Below, piece by piece: positions 33,998 through 46,245 of a stretch of 64,000 nt of DNA; within the stretch, counting starts at the first letter, position 1, and the number at the start of each line of letters is the position of its first letter. Source of the stretch: Spinellus fusiger (Eukaryota; Mucoromycota; Mucoromycetes; Mucorales; Phycomycetaceae); the NCBI GenBank assembly GCA_025094145.1, contig JALLLS010000005.1:434001-498000 (forward strand). Reading direction: 5' to 3'. The notes under the pieces are model-generated. The model had not been told where the DNA came from, did no database searches, and saw only the letters and a list, made by a program, of their open reading frames with translations. The translations under genes and the position numbers were made by a program.

Positions 33998-35834
33998 ATG
34001 TCGAATAGTAAGTTGTGTGTAGTTTATTTCTTTTGTTGTTGTTATTCTCATTAAACTCATGGTGTAGATTTGCGTATTGTTTGTGTGGTGGGTCTGTTAT
34101 TGTTGTTGTTGTTGTATTAATATAAACAGATGGTGGGTTTGCCTGCAAGAGGCAAGACATACATTTCACAGAAAGGTAGGAAAAGCTTTGTTATCCTTGG
34201 CTTATTCTGTTGGTTAGTATGTCGCTATTTGACTTGGCTTAGCATCAAGACCAAAGTGTTTAATGTGGGGAACTACCGCCGTAAACTCCATGGGGCCCAC
34301 ATGCCACACACCTTCTTTGACCCTCACAACTTGGTTGGAGAACAGCACCGTAGAGAAGCAGCAGCAGCAGCCATGGAGGATATGATTCGCTGGTTTAATG
34401 AAGAGCAGGGCATTGTCGCTATCTATGATGCCACCAACAGTACTTGTGCTCGTCGTAAATGGCTGTACGAGTCTCTCTCGCAGCAGGACATTCAGGTGTT
34501 GTTTATTGAGTCCATTTGTCAGGATGAATCTCTTATCTTGGCCAATATCAAAGAAGTCAAACTGTCTTCTCCTGACTATGCCAATGTGGATCCCGAGGAT
34601 GCTGCTGTGGATTTTAGAGCAAGAATTGAACACTACAAGGAGCAGTACGAAACAGTGACAGAAGAAGACTACACCTATATTAAGCTGATCAACGTGGGCA
34701 GCCAGACAATTATTAACATGATCCAGGGCTATTTGGAGTCAAGGATTGTGTATTATCTGATGAACCTACACATTGCTCCCCGTAAGATATACTTTAGCAG
34801 AGTAAGTGCTGGTGAGGGAGAAAGCGTATTGACTCGACTAGCATGGAGAATCACAGTACAATGTGTCTGGCAAGATTGGAGGAGATTCCTTTCTGTCTCC
34901 TAGAGGAGAGTTGTACGCAGCTAAGCTTCCTAGTCTGATCAGTGATAATCTTGGTGGAAATCCATTGACAGTGTGGACCTCTACAATGAACAGGACGATT
35001 CAAACAGCAGCAGGACTTCCATATCCAAAGTTACAGTGGAAGGCATTGGATGAATTGGATTCTGGTGTGTGTGATGGAATGACCTATGAGGAGATTGAGG
35101 TATATATATAAATGTATATATAAATGTATATCTTTTGTAAAGAAGGATTGGCACCTAATATTGCTAGGAGAATAGGAGAAATATCCCGAAGACTATGCCA
35201 ATCGTGATGAGGACAAGTTCAATTACAGATACAGAGGTGGAGAGGTAATTGAGCATAGGAAATGGCATTAGAAGAGACATGGACTCATCTCTCGAATATC
35301 TCTTGGGGATTAGTCCTATAGAGATGTTGTTCTTCGCCTGGAGCCTATTATTATGGAACTGGAGCGGCACGAAAACATTCTTATTGTAGGCCACCAAGCC
35401 ATTCTCCGCTGTATCTACGCCTACTTTATGAATTATAACCAAGAAGACCTTCCTTATCTTAAGATACCACTTCATACTGTGATTGAACTTACCCCCAAGG
35501 CCTATGGCTGTGAGGAGAAGCGATACAAGGGTAAGCGGATATTTATTCATTGATGGGTATAGAAAGATGGATTGCTTATCCTGTTTCTTTTTGTTTTTGT
35601 TTTTTTCCAGTGGACATTGAAGCAGTCGATACCCATCGCCCTAAACCCGTCAAAGTCCCTCCCAAGCGCCCTCTGGCCAATGAAGACAGCACCCAAGCCA
35701 TTCCAGGTGCCAGTGGTGAAATTGTAAAGGATCCTGTGTCTATTCTTCCTATGATTAAGTCAAAAGAATCCAAGCCAAGTGAAGACAGTCTCCACATCAC
35801 ACCCTCACAAGAAATAAAAGTCCTTGAGAATTAA
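33998..35834 (+). CDS. Bifunctional 6-phosphofructo-2-kinase/fructose-2,6-bisphosphatase
   Basis: Eight exons: 33998-34007, 34068-34087, 34130-34175, 34218-34801, 34842-35099, 35176-35244, 35314-35530, 35611-35834; 475 aa. The protein begins [20 protein letters not shown], with the kinase P-loop [11 protein letters not shown], then [11 protein letters not shown] and [14 protein letters not shown]. The phosphatase half keeps the catalytic RHGES (spanning intron 34802-34841), NRTIQTA and HTVIELTP. It makes and degrades fructose 2,6-bisphosphate, the switch between glycolysis and gluconeogenesis in the cytosol. With almost no residues before the kinase domain it resembles yeast FBP26 in layout rather than PFK26/27. 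Both active sites look intact. The C-terminal 60 residues are Pro/Ser/Lys-rich and may be phosphoregulated. Confidence 0.95.
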
Positions 35835-36211
35835 GTCCATGTTGAACCTATATACACTCTTCACGGTTCCTTTTTCTTTTTTTCTTTCTTTTATTACTCT
35901 GAGTTTTCTTTTGCACTCCCTTTCTTTACCCCCACCCTTGGCGGGATGTCAAATGTGTTTGCATCATCTTTTCTTCTAGGGCACACGCTCATATTGGGCC
36001 ACGAACTCCTTCTTGTCATCCCTTTTTCTCTTTCTTTTCTCTTTCTTTTCTCTTTCTTTCCTTCTTTCCATAAGCTCATTTACACTCCACTCCACTCCAA
36101 CTACAACTCCAACTACAAATCCCCTCTCCCCTTTTTCTTTGTTTGTTTCTGTTTCTGTTTCTGTTTTTGTCTTATTCCAAGTGACGTCCACTCAATAGCA
36201 ACCTCACTATT
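35835..36211. other. Spacer and pyrimidine-rich leader before the Zn2Cys6 gene
   Basis: T-rich 3' flank of the PFK-2 gene, then TTTCTC, ACTCCA and TTTCTG repeats up to the ATG. No gene. Confidence 0.5.
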
Positions 36212-38572
36212 ATGTCTTCTGTCTTTATATCAGACAGTAACGAGTCACAGCAAAAACACTCAGAGCCCTCCCGCCCTAAAAGGCCCCGATCTAGTTTAGC
36301 GGTCAGTCCTTGCTATAATGCCTTAATAAGTGCTTATACCCTTTACAGTGTATTCGCTGTCGAAAGAAAAAGGTCAAGTGTGACTTTGTCCAGCCTACAT
36401 GTGGGCGCTGCTCTATTGCTGGTCTTCCTTGCAGCTATGCTACACCTCCACGACGGGTGGATGGGCATGCGTTTGATCAGCTAGGAAACCACGTAGAGGA
36501 GCTGAAAGACAGGATGCACAAGATGCAGAGTGAGTTGGCCATGATGAAGAACAACCTTCATCCATTCTCAGGAACAGTAGGTCTTCCTATTGCCGACAGC
36601 GACACACCCCATCTAGGTACTTCTTCCTATGGCATGCTGTCTCATGGTCCCCCAGATCAACTCGCTCATAAAGACTCAATGACTGCTATTGATTTACAGC
36701 AGTCTCCTTCTACACAGCCTGTCACTTGGAAACTGTCGCTGTCTCCCTCTGGCCTAAGAATTGATACCAATATCGCAAGTGTAGCAGATCTCTACAGGAT
36801 TCTTCTCAATGGCATTAGTCAGTTGAATATCAACAATGATTCCACAACCAATCTCTTTAGCACAGACTCCATTCGTAGTGAAGGAAGCAAGGGACGCACA
36901 AAAACACAGAAGCAGGGCAGTAAGATGGAGACAGCAGAAGGCATGCCAGTGGAAACCACACTCTCAAGACCAGCAAATGATGGGCGGCTGTGGGAGGTGG
37001 ACGAACTGGAAGCACGTAAAATACTGCAGGAGAAGAAGCAGGCAGAAGACATGCTTCCCCAAGAAACAATGAATAAGCTGATGCATAACTGCTACCACCA
37101 GTGCTTCCTTGCTTATCAGATAGTAGACAGAGACACATTTACACAGAGTTACACTACAGCACTTGATTTGGAGCCATTGCTGGTGAATTCCATCAATGCA
37201 TGGGTATCAAAACATGGCTGTACTTACCATGATATAGGAGCTACCTATGACCCTACTACCATGGGAGAGGCGTATTTTAAGAATGCACGTCAATTGCTGA
37301 AGAAGTGCTTTGATATCAGTAGTCCAGTGACTATTCATGCTCTTTTGAACTTGTACATGTACCAGCTCAGTAGTGAACGCTCTAGTCTTGCCTACCTGTA
37401 CATTGGTCTGGCCATTCGTATGGCACAGGATCTGAAGTTCCATAAGAAGGAACACATGTCTTCTGATATGAAGCAGCGTGAAATTAATAAGCGGCTGTGG
37501 TGGTCTGCTTACTGGCTAGACTTGTGTGCCGCTCTTGAATCCAATCGACCCACCATGGTAGATGATAAAGACTGTGATTTGGAATACCCTGTGCGTTTGG
37601 AATCCGAGGATGACGAAACAGGCCATCGTGTTAACTTTTGTGTCAATTCTATCAAACTCATGAAGATACGTAAGGACATCACCAAACATCTACCCTCTGA
37701 ACAGTCAGGACAGTCTCTCTTGTCCGCCATTTCACGCCTGGAAAATGCATTGACCCACTGGATTAATGAGTTACCTCATGAGTTACGGCTTGAACAAGAC
37801 GATAGTTTTGCAAGCACAGGATCTTTCAGAGATGAGGCCTGTCTTATTCTTAACATTCAGCACCAAACTACATGGATTATGCTGCACAAATTCTTCTTGC
37901 CAAAACAAGATCAGACAGCTACCCCTGTTGCATTGTTATCCCTTAATATTTGCACCAAGTCAGCTACCTTCATTACCAAAATGCTGGACATGTATGCTGT
38001 TCATCTGCCATGGTGCCAATTCTTTTATACCCTGGATGGTGTGATCGCTAGTGTAGCTATCCATCAAGTGAATGCAGTCTCAAGTGAGCATGAAGTGGCT
38101 CATTTGGCTCAACGTAATTTGATTATTACTGCCAATGTACTTAAGAAATCACCACTTATGTATATGGACAAGGTGAATGAGATTATTGAAAGTATTGAAG
38201 GGTTCCTGAAGAAGAGTGGTTGTTCAACGGATTTAAGCAACCTGCCCCCTATTAATGAAGAATCCATGAACCAGCCTTCGATTTCCTCTATATTTCATCC
38301 AACTGTATTTGATACACACCGCCAGACGAAAGGACAGGCACAGCAACAGGCACAGCAGCAGGCACAGCAGCAGGCACAGCAGCAGGCACAGCAACATCAA
38401 CATCAACAGCAGGCACAGCAGCAGGCACAGAACCACCTACAACAAAACCACCTACAGCAGACACAAACACAGACACATGGCCATGATCTACAACAGACAC
38501 CGACAAAAGCCAAAAGAAAGTCAAAGCCAAAAGCACCGGCATCAATCCCCTCTCAGCAACAACAACAACAGC

Positions 38573-38630
<58 letters not shown>

Positions 38631-39663
38631 CGACAGCCCTATGTCCATGAACCATACAAGGTCAGATTCTGGCCTTGCTTCAATAAACAATCAGCAGCCA
38701 AGGTTTAATCCTATGACATCCCATACTCCTCCTCCAAGACCCCATGGATCAGGTACTTTTCACCATGCGAGTGTACCCTCCCAAATATCTCATCAGTCTA
38801 CGCTTAATGGGCATGAACAATTGGCCAGTCTTAGTCCAGTTTCTATTGTACCTTCGCCACAAAGACTCTTCTCTGATATATCCAGTCACTCTTCACCATT
38901 ACAACAACCTATACATCAATCCATGCATACATCGATGGCTCATGAGCCTCCAATGCCTGTAGATTCTGATAACAGTCTAATGATGGATCCATCGATGCTA
39001 TTCAATGATGATCATCTTATGAATGTTGGCTTGAATAGCAATGGAAACGATATGAACCAACTTCTTAGCATGGGATTTGATATGAATAGCACCAGCATAA
39101 ATACCAATAGAATAGGAGCACACAATGCTTACCACCAACAAGCTATCTTTGGTTCGATAGCATCACCTTTGTTCCATGATAATCGAGGATCTATGAGCAC
39201 ACCTGCTTACCAGCCACATACCAATACCAACTACATGGCTTCAGCTGACCCACACTTCTTTAATACGATGAGTCAGGGATCTCTTTATGAACAGCAAGGC
39301 ACTCCTCCACAGCCTTACACAAATACCTTCATGTCAAATGACTCTATCTTTGGTTTGAGTTCTGGTACATCTCTTTCTAATTCATCAGCACAGCTACCTT
39401 ATCAGTATCGTTCTCCTGTCTCTTCTGCACTCACAGATATACATACTTCTATGGCTGGAGCTCATTCTCACTCATCATTGTCACAGTCATCACAGTCACA
39501 GTCATTGCCACTGTCACAATCATTGCCATTGTCACAATCATCACAGCCACAGATACAGGCACAACAACAAGCACAGGTACATTTACAGGCACAACAAGTC
39601 CAGCAGCAGGCACGGGTTCAGGCCCAACGGCAGGCCCAGCAAGCACAAGTACGGACTCAACAA

Positions 39664-39698
<35 letters not shown>

Positions 39699-40026
39699 AC
39701 GGGCCCAGGTACGAACACAGACACAACCACAGACACAGACACAGACACATGTACAGACACAACCACAGACACAACCACAGCCTTCTCAACCACAACCACA
39801 GACAGCCCATTTTGATCCGTCACTGTTTGGCCAAATGAATATGGATCCTGCAGCAATGAATGCATTCTTGCAATACAATTCATCTTCGGGCTATCCCTTC
39901 CCATACCAGAGCTCTACACAAGGAGCCCCACATGCTTACAATGAGTCTGATCCTGACATAACCTCTTCTATGTACGCAGCAGCTAATCGAAAGCGTGCCC
40001 ATCGTGAATGGGATGACTCTGCCTAA
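36212..40026 (+). CDS. Zn(II)2Cys6 fungal transcription factor with long glutamine-rich tail
   Basis: Two exons, 36212-36301 and 36349-40026; 1255 aa. The 47-nt intron (donor GTCAGT) ends just before the zinc cluster CIRCRKKKVKCDFVQPTCGR followed by CSIAGLPC, spacing C-X2-C-X6-C-X6-C-X2-C-X6-C. A basic PSRPKRPRSS flank precedes it and a leucine-rich coiled coil follows (QLGNHVEELKDRMHKMQSEL). The fungal-specific middle homology domain spans about 200-560 (CYHQCFLAYQIVDRDTFTQS, AYLYIGLAIRMAQDL, RLWWSAYWLDLCAALESNR). After about residue 690 the protein is low-complexity, with a 25-residue polyGln and later QA- and QT-rich stretches, typical of activation or condensate-forming regions. Target genes cannot be told from sequence. 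Confidence 0.92.
38334..38630 (+). repeat. Gln-rich coding microsatellites, including 25 consecutive Gln codons
   Basis: First a (CAG-CAG-GCA) tract encodes QQA repeats, then CAG/CAA codons at 38554-38628 encode 25 Gln, almost all CAA. Confidence 0.93.
39548..39785 (+). repeat. Second Gln-rich coding repeat (QA then QT/QP units)
   Basis: CAGGCT/CAGGCA and ACACAG/CCACAG hexamers encode alternating Gln-Ala then Gln-Thr and Gln-Pro. Confidence 0.92.
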
Positions 40027-41242
40027 ACACCCTCTGTTGTTTTTGCCTAGACATTCTTCATTGTTTCTGCTGTTTAACTTGCATGTACACTTTCTCTTTT
40101 TACCTCTCTTTTTACCTCTTTAATACATTACTTTAACTAAACATATTTTAGATACAGCAGCAGTAACAAGAACATTACTATTACTATTACTCTATTTTGC
40201 CATTATCATTATCATTACCATTACCATTATTGTTATTGTTATTGCTAATATTATTGCCATTACTAATACTAGTGTTGCTAATACTACCTCTATTCTTCTG
40301 TCCATGATGTTTTTGTTCTGCTTTTAATTGTCTTTTATATATATATCTATTCATTCATTCTATTTGTATGTAAAATACAACAAAATCTCATACCAATAAA
40401 ATTCTGGTATGTCAACAAAATAAGAATGGACAAGTTATGGACTCCACCACACCTCATAAATACTATGAAACACGCCTTGTTCTGTTTTTATTGTGTATAT
40501 AAAAAATCAGAATACATACGATTTGCATATTAGTACTGCAAATAAGAACGATGGAGAAAATATATATATATTAAAAAAAAGGGGGAGAGAGAAGGGGAGA
40601 AGAAAAAGATCTGTGAAAAGAAGAATAGTGTGTGTAGATATGAAATATGTAGATGTGAAATGTCGTGCGTTATGGTATATGCAGCTATGTATGTAGTCGT
40701 GTGTGTGTGTGTATGTGTGTGTGTGTGTGGTGTGTGTGGTGTGTTTACGGTATTTTTCATAACTTTTTGCTGTCGTTATACTTGCATTTGAAATCAAAAA
40801 GGAGGGCTTTGGGTTGTTCATAGGTAAAATCATAAGGCTGTAACACTGCTTTACAGTGGTGATCCAAGGTAAATTAGACTATGTATAAGCATGCTGTGGA
40901 TGATGAAAAAAGGTCAAAAGGTCATTGTAGGACTAGAGCCAATGATCGAATCATGCAATCAACCATGTTGACCATTATCAAAACAATCTTGGCTGCAGCT
41001 AATGTCTATAGAAAGTTAGTGTGTCGATAATAATAAAAAGTTAAATAAATAAACTTACTTATTCTGTGTATTTAGTATATATGTATATATGTATATATGT
41101 ATATATGTAAGTGTGTGTGTGTATGTGTGTGTGTGTGTGTGTGTGTTTAGGTGTGTGTTTAGGTGTGTGTGTGTGAATGAGCGGGCGTGTGTGTGAATGA
41201 GCGGGCGTGTAAGAGAGATTGGAGGTGCAGTTGAACTCAATA
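40027..41242. other. Intergenic region between convergent Zn2Cys6 and DP genes
   Basis: No gene seen. It holds ATT/ATC trinucleotide repeats at 40170-40290, AATAAA-type signals at about 40397 and TG-rich microsatellites at 40690-40745 and 41105-41200. Confidence 0.5.
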
Positions 41243-42483
41243 TCATGCAGCAAAACCAGAAGAAGGATAATGCATTTGTGGAGCATGCTGTAGTAACATC
41301 ACTCGTTATTATTGCTACCAGTGCTATCATTTTCCTTTTTGTTTTATTACCTGTGCAAACTTCTTACGCACTGACTGACGTGCTTCTGCTACAGATTGTG
41401 TGAGTTCTGCATGGTTGCGTTCTTCTTGTTCAATTTCATGCAGTAAAATAGCCTCGCGCTGTGATAAAAGAGAAAGCTTATAACAACCAGGAATACCAAG
41501 CCATTTGATTTCTTTTTTATCTTTTTCAATGATATTCATGGCCATCAACACATTCAGGGCATCATAAACACGACGACGAATGTTCTTCTGGTCATAAACA
41601 TGCTTCTAAAAGAGTGAATAAACAGATGTACCTTGTTCACTTACACTTCCTTCCACAGTCAAGTTTATGTCAGTTGCTAATTCATCTGCAATCTATCATC
41701 AAAACAGTATGAGAACAATGGACATTTGCTCTTTCTTCTTATTCGCTATTCATGGTTCCTACACTTTACCTCATTATAAGTGGTTGTACCTTTCTCCGCT
41801 ACCTTGTCACACACTTGTTTACTGAAGTGTCGCAAACCTTTGTGAAAGCGTCGGGGGTCTGAAGCATCACAGGCCAGCTTGTTAAACTTTTCTTTTTGGG
41901 CAGATTTGTAACGACGCTTCTTTGTCAAGGGAGGCGAGGTTGTGATCTGGCGGGGTCTTCCACGTTTCAATAATATCTTCTCTTCATGTACTTTTAAATA
42001 AGATGGAGAATTGGGAACATTATGAAAATGAGAAAGATATCCGTTTTTGTTTTCTTCTTCATCTAATTCGCGTAGTTCGGGATCAGAGTTAAGAAGAGAA
42101 GCAATAGAACCTTTGCGTTCTGCTTGAGGAAGACTTAACCAATGGGGCGATTGGGAAGGGACATGGATACGACAAAGTGAGAGATTTTCCTGCTGAGGTG
42201 AAGGAAATGTTGAAAGAGACTCGTTTGCAGGAGAAGGTGAGGGAGAAGGTGACAAAGATGGGGATGGTAGTAGTGAAGGAGAATGTCCATAAAAGGGTGA
42301 AGCAATGATTTGGAGAGAGGGGGGTGGACTCTCGTCTTGTGGCTTGTTACACACAAGAGGACGCAGTGGAAGTGGATCGTGCAGACACCAAGAAAGAGTC
42401 GGAGGACGCGCATTCGCCAGACTAGAATTGACAGGATATAAGTGATCCTGGATAGCAGGCAAAGAAGGAAGAAGAGGTGCCAT
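41243..42483 (-). CDS. TFDP: DP-family transcription factor (E2F dimerisation partner)
   Basis: Exons 41770-42483, 41645-41692, 41351-41605 and a last short exon 41243-41287 (353 aa). If the last intron is not used the frame runs to a stop at 41327 (346 aa). The DNA-binding winged helix is unmistakable: [35 protein letters not shown], then [20 protein letters not shown] and [13 protein letters not shown], the RRRVYD core shared by E2F and DP with the DP-specific ALNVLMAM. A coiled-coil dimerisation segment follows ([20 protein letters not shown]). With E2F, DP controls G1/S genes in animals, plants and early-diverging fungi. The 160 N-terminal residues are Pro/Ser-rich, followed by a basic [12 protein letters not shown] motif. 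Confidence 0.92.
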
Positions 42484-45400
42484 TTTGAGGAGTAAATTTT
42501 AAGTAATGCTAATAATGACACTAATGCAGATAAAGAGACGGTAAAGGAAAAGATAGGAAAAGGAAAAGGAAAGGTATTTGTTGCTGTTGCTGTTGTTGCT
42601 GTTAGTTTTTGATTCAAACAGAAAGAGGGAAAGGGAATAGAGAATATTTTGACATGAAAGAGAAGAGTATATATGAAAATATTTGATAAGTGTGCAAGAG
42701 ATAAACAAATGCGGGTGTTACCTCCAGTGCACTAAAGAAAAAGAATTCTACCCGGATCTTATCCGGCTGTTTCATCATGATAGTCCTCTTTTCTCTTAAT
42801 ATTTTTGTACTTTACAATAACATAGATGTACAACTACATGTCAATGTCTGAACTTCAACCTTCTTCTTCTCTGTCAATCATTTGTAGTCTGTTAGTGGGT
42901 CTTTTGGTAGGTCCCTTGATGTGTTAGGGTTTTATTTTGCTGTGCTCTCACCTTGGATCTTGCACCTTTCCATCTCCACTCCAAGTACAACTAATAAAGT
43001 TCTATATTGAATGTGCACAACAATCTTTGGCTACAAAAATAATACTAGACCAGGGCTTTCCCTTCATAGTAGATCTTGTTATCTATTTTGTTTATTTTGC
43101 CATCCTAATAACAATCTACAATCATCATTACAATCATTAACACTGAGAATATTACAATCATTAACAATGAGAATATTACAATCATCACCATTAGGATAGC
43201 ACTTGAAATACAATCACCAATTTATATATTCTTATTCTTATTCTTATTCTTATTCTTAATTTCATTTTCATTTTCATTTTCATCTTTGTTCTTATTGCCA
43301 CACAATCAGAAAAAATGTTATTCTAAGATCTCCAACTCTTGCCAGATTATTAAGAGAAATACTTGTCTTTCCATGTGTTTGCATTTTTCGATATTGTCCA
43401 ACATTCTACAATATATTAAATAATAACTAGGCGGCATCTTTCCGTACTCATATTATATTTAGAATCGTTTTACTCTTCACATGCTTGGAGTCTAATGGTA
43501 TTTTAATGGCACAGAGAATTGGACTAATAAATAAATAAAAGACTTGAGGAGTGAGATGTGTCGATCAGCATGTTTCATAAAGAATACTATATTTCTATTT
43601 CTGAAGATCCTATATAGTAGTGTCAGTGCGCCCATACCCTCATCTAACGTAAAAGAACGAAATCCTTATAGAAAAATGTGCAGTCTATTCAAAATCCGCC
43701 TTTTCTATTTTAATCCTTAACAGAATACTTAATTTTTTTAGTTTTTTTTTATATATCAAAGGTGACATTTGATAAAAACATTAAGTTGAGAATTAAATAT
43801 AAATATAGAAAATAAGCTATGGACTGGAGCATCCCCTTTTGTGACAATAGAAGAGGGAGCTTTGGTCGGCTCAAGTTAAACATAGTGACTATTAAATTCT
43901 GTTGTTGTTGTGGCTGCAGGCAAGACAGCTGTTATAAGGTTCAAATACCCAGGCTTGGTAACTTAAAACCCAGTGTTCAGCCAGTCTAGAGGATCTGAAA
44001 TCAATCTTGAGATGTCAGAATAAAGAGTCTCTTTCAATCTAATATTCAAGCAAAATTATAATAGATTAAGAGGCGTATCTTCTGCCTTATAATAAAGAGA
44101 GAAAATCATCTAGAAAACTAACTTGAATCAATTCAATAACCTAGTTTATTCTCATTCTATTGACTGTTGCCCCAACAGTTAATTCAAGTAGTTCACTATT
44201 ATTCCGTGATTAGCGACAAGAGCAGTAGGAAGGATTTATACTCTTGTTCATTAAATGTGGTACAACACACCGCTCTCTGTTTGTAAAATAGTATAACCGT
44301 TCGCGTGTCTTTGGCTTTGTAAATTGAAATGACAGCTGCTTAGCCAATGATGAATAATTTATCACAAGATTTTCCGAGTTTTGCCATTAGACACCTTAAT
44401 ATACGATTAAATCTTAATATGCCTTTGCACACGTAGTACTTATGAATGTATAAGGGGTTACTACTAAATCTTATTAATTACGCCTTCAAAGTATCTGCAT
44501 TATTATCTGCATTATTATTTGCATTATTATTATTCTTTTTGTTATATGGGTTCAATTACTAAGTTTTAAGCTTGGTTTATGCTATATTCTATAGCATTTC
44601 AATTCATTATAGCACTATTCTTCAGGAAATACACATTAAAAGTCGTATACATATCAATATCTTTTCTTCTTCTAAATCATTGTTCAAGTATAGGCCAAGG
44701 TATTTATCTTTATATTCACCAATGAATGTATCTTAATTACATTATTTCTCAATTGCATTTTCAATTGAATGGTAAAGAACTCCATCTACAAATAGTTTTG
44801 CTTACAAGAGATACCTACGTCTTTTTTTTTATCTTTTTTCATCTACATATCTATCATTACAGTAGTAATGTTTGTTGTTCATTTTTGGGGTAGGATTTAC
44901 ATCTTTAGTGAATCATAATTGTAAAGACATGTCATTAGATACATAGAAAAGATGGACAGTACATTTACTTGGCCATAAATAATATTAAAATTAATAAGAT
45001 TTATTTTATACAACTTATTCTTTTCTTCTGTTATAGATGAACTTAATTAAAAGAGTACATTATTATGTAAATACCACGATTATTGTTAGCTTACATTGTA
45101 GAAGTAATTATTCTTAAGAGACCAGTCATTGTTTTGGTTTCTTCAAGGTAATAAAAATACAAAAAATAATCAGTCTTTTGAGCAAGGTGTCATGTTTCGG
45201 TATAGCTCATTCGAAGAACTGTAGTTATCTTTATTGATATTACTATGGAAGCATATAAACGCGACATATCAGGCAATAGTCTGAGTATATTTGATGTATA
45301 CAGACACTGCAGTAGTCTTCCTCCAGTCTTTCACTTTTATAGGAAATTAATTCCGGATTTGTGGATTAAATTATAAATGTAGATTCATTCATCTATGGTT

Positions 45401-46245
45401 AAAAATGGGGGGAGGGGGTTTTACGATAGTTTTAATACATAGTTTTGGTCAAATGTCGATAGAATTGGAATGGAGATACTAAAAAAAAGAAGATATAGGG
45501 TTATCCAAACAGGCCTTTCCGGCATAAAGAGAGTTACTTATATTTATCAAGTAATAACCTGTTGTACAGAGTCACTCCCTCTGTATTCCTAATTGAAGTA
45601 CTAGTAATAATATAAAGGTATGATATATATTCATAGTTTTGAATTTTATATGAGAACAGATAATAAAGATAAGTTAATCTATCTACTATCTTTTATGTAA
45701 TAGATGGCTCACAGGTAAATATTCTCTTTAAGAATCTTATCATTGAATATACATCTACTTGAAGTTTTGTAGAATAACTAAAAGAAATAAATAAACTGTA
45801 AATTAGATTGTTTTTCAGTCTTTTTTACAATGAATAAAGAGTACAAGTTACTACTAGATGCTACACAAGATGATGAATGGGGTGCCAAAAAAAACATGCT
45901 GAAGAGCTCTTAGTATTGAATTCAATAGTAGACCCTTATTGAATTTATATTAGATGAGATTCAATATCATTAAAATCTTAGGGAATTAAGGTCACGCAGC
46001 TACTGTAATGTTTATTAATTTATTGGGCGTTATAACAAACGATTTCTGATAATTTCCAAGGCCCTATTTTGCATTTAAAAGAAATGTATTTCTATCGTGA
46101 GATAGAGAATATAGAAAAAAAACAGGATATTCTCACGTAAACACTAACTTTATTATTATTATACGGAATGATAACATAAATAATATAAATAATATAAATA
46201 AACATTCTAGTTTAGGCAAGTAATAAAAAGATGAGAAAACATAAA
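42484..46245. other. 3.8-kb AT-rich gene desert
   Basis: No reading frame of substance and no splice-joined coding pattern on either strand. Small repeats occur at 43130-43190 (imperfect direct copies ending in GAATATTACAATCAT) and 43235-43285. No LTR, terminal inverted repeat or transposase remnant recognised. Confidence 0.5.

Noticed and set aside
35946..36299. Plus-strand 117-aa frame before the Zn2Cys6 ATG
   Set aside because: Leu/Phe/Ser run from pyrimidine-rich leader DNA; it overlaps the true start in another frame.
39449..39904. Minus-strand Val/Ser/Pro repeat frame of 151 aa
   Set aside because: Antisense of the Gln-rich repeats of the Zn2Cys6 factor.
43940..43975. GGTTCAAATACC as a tRNA B-box
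   Set aside because: The flanking bases do not form a T-arm stem, and no A-box or acceptor stem is found at the right distance.
42484..46245. Search for LTR or DNA transposon remnants
   Set aside because: No long direct or inverted terminal repeats and no transposase or polymerase motifs on either strand by eye.
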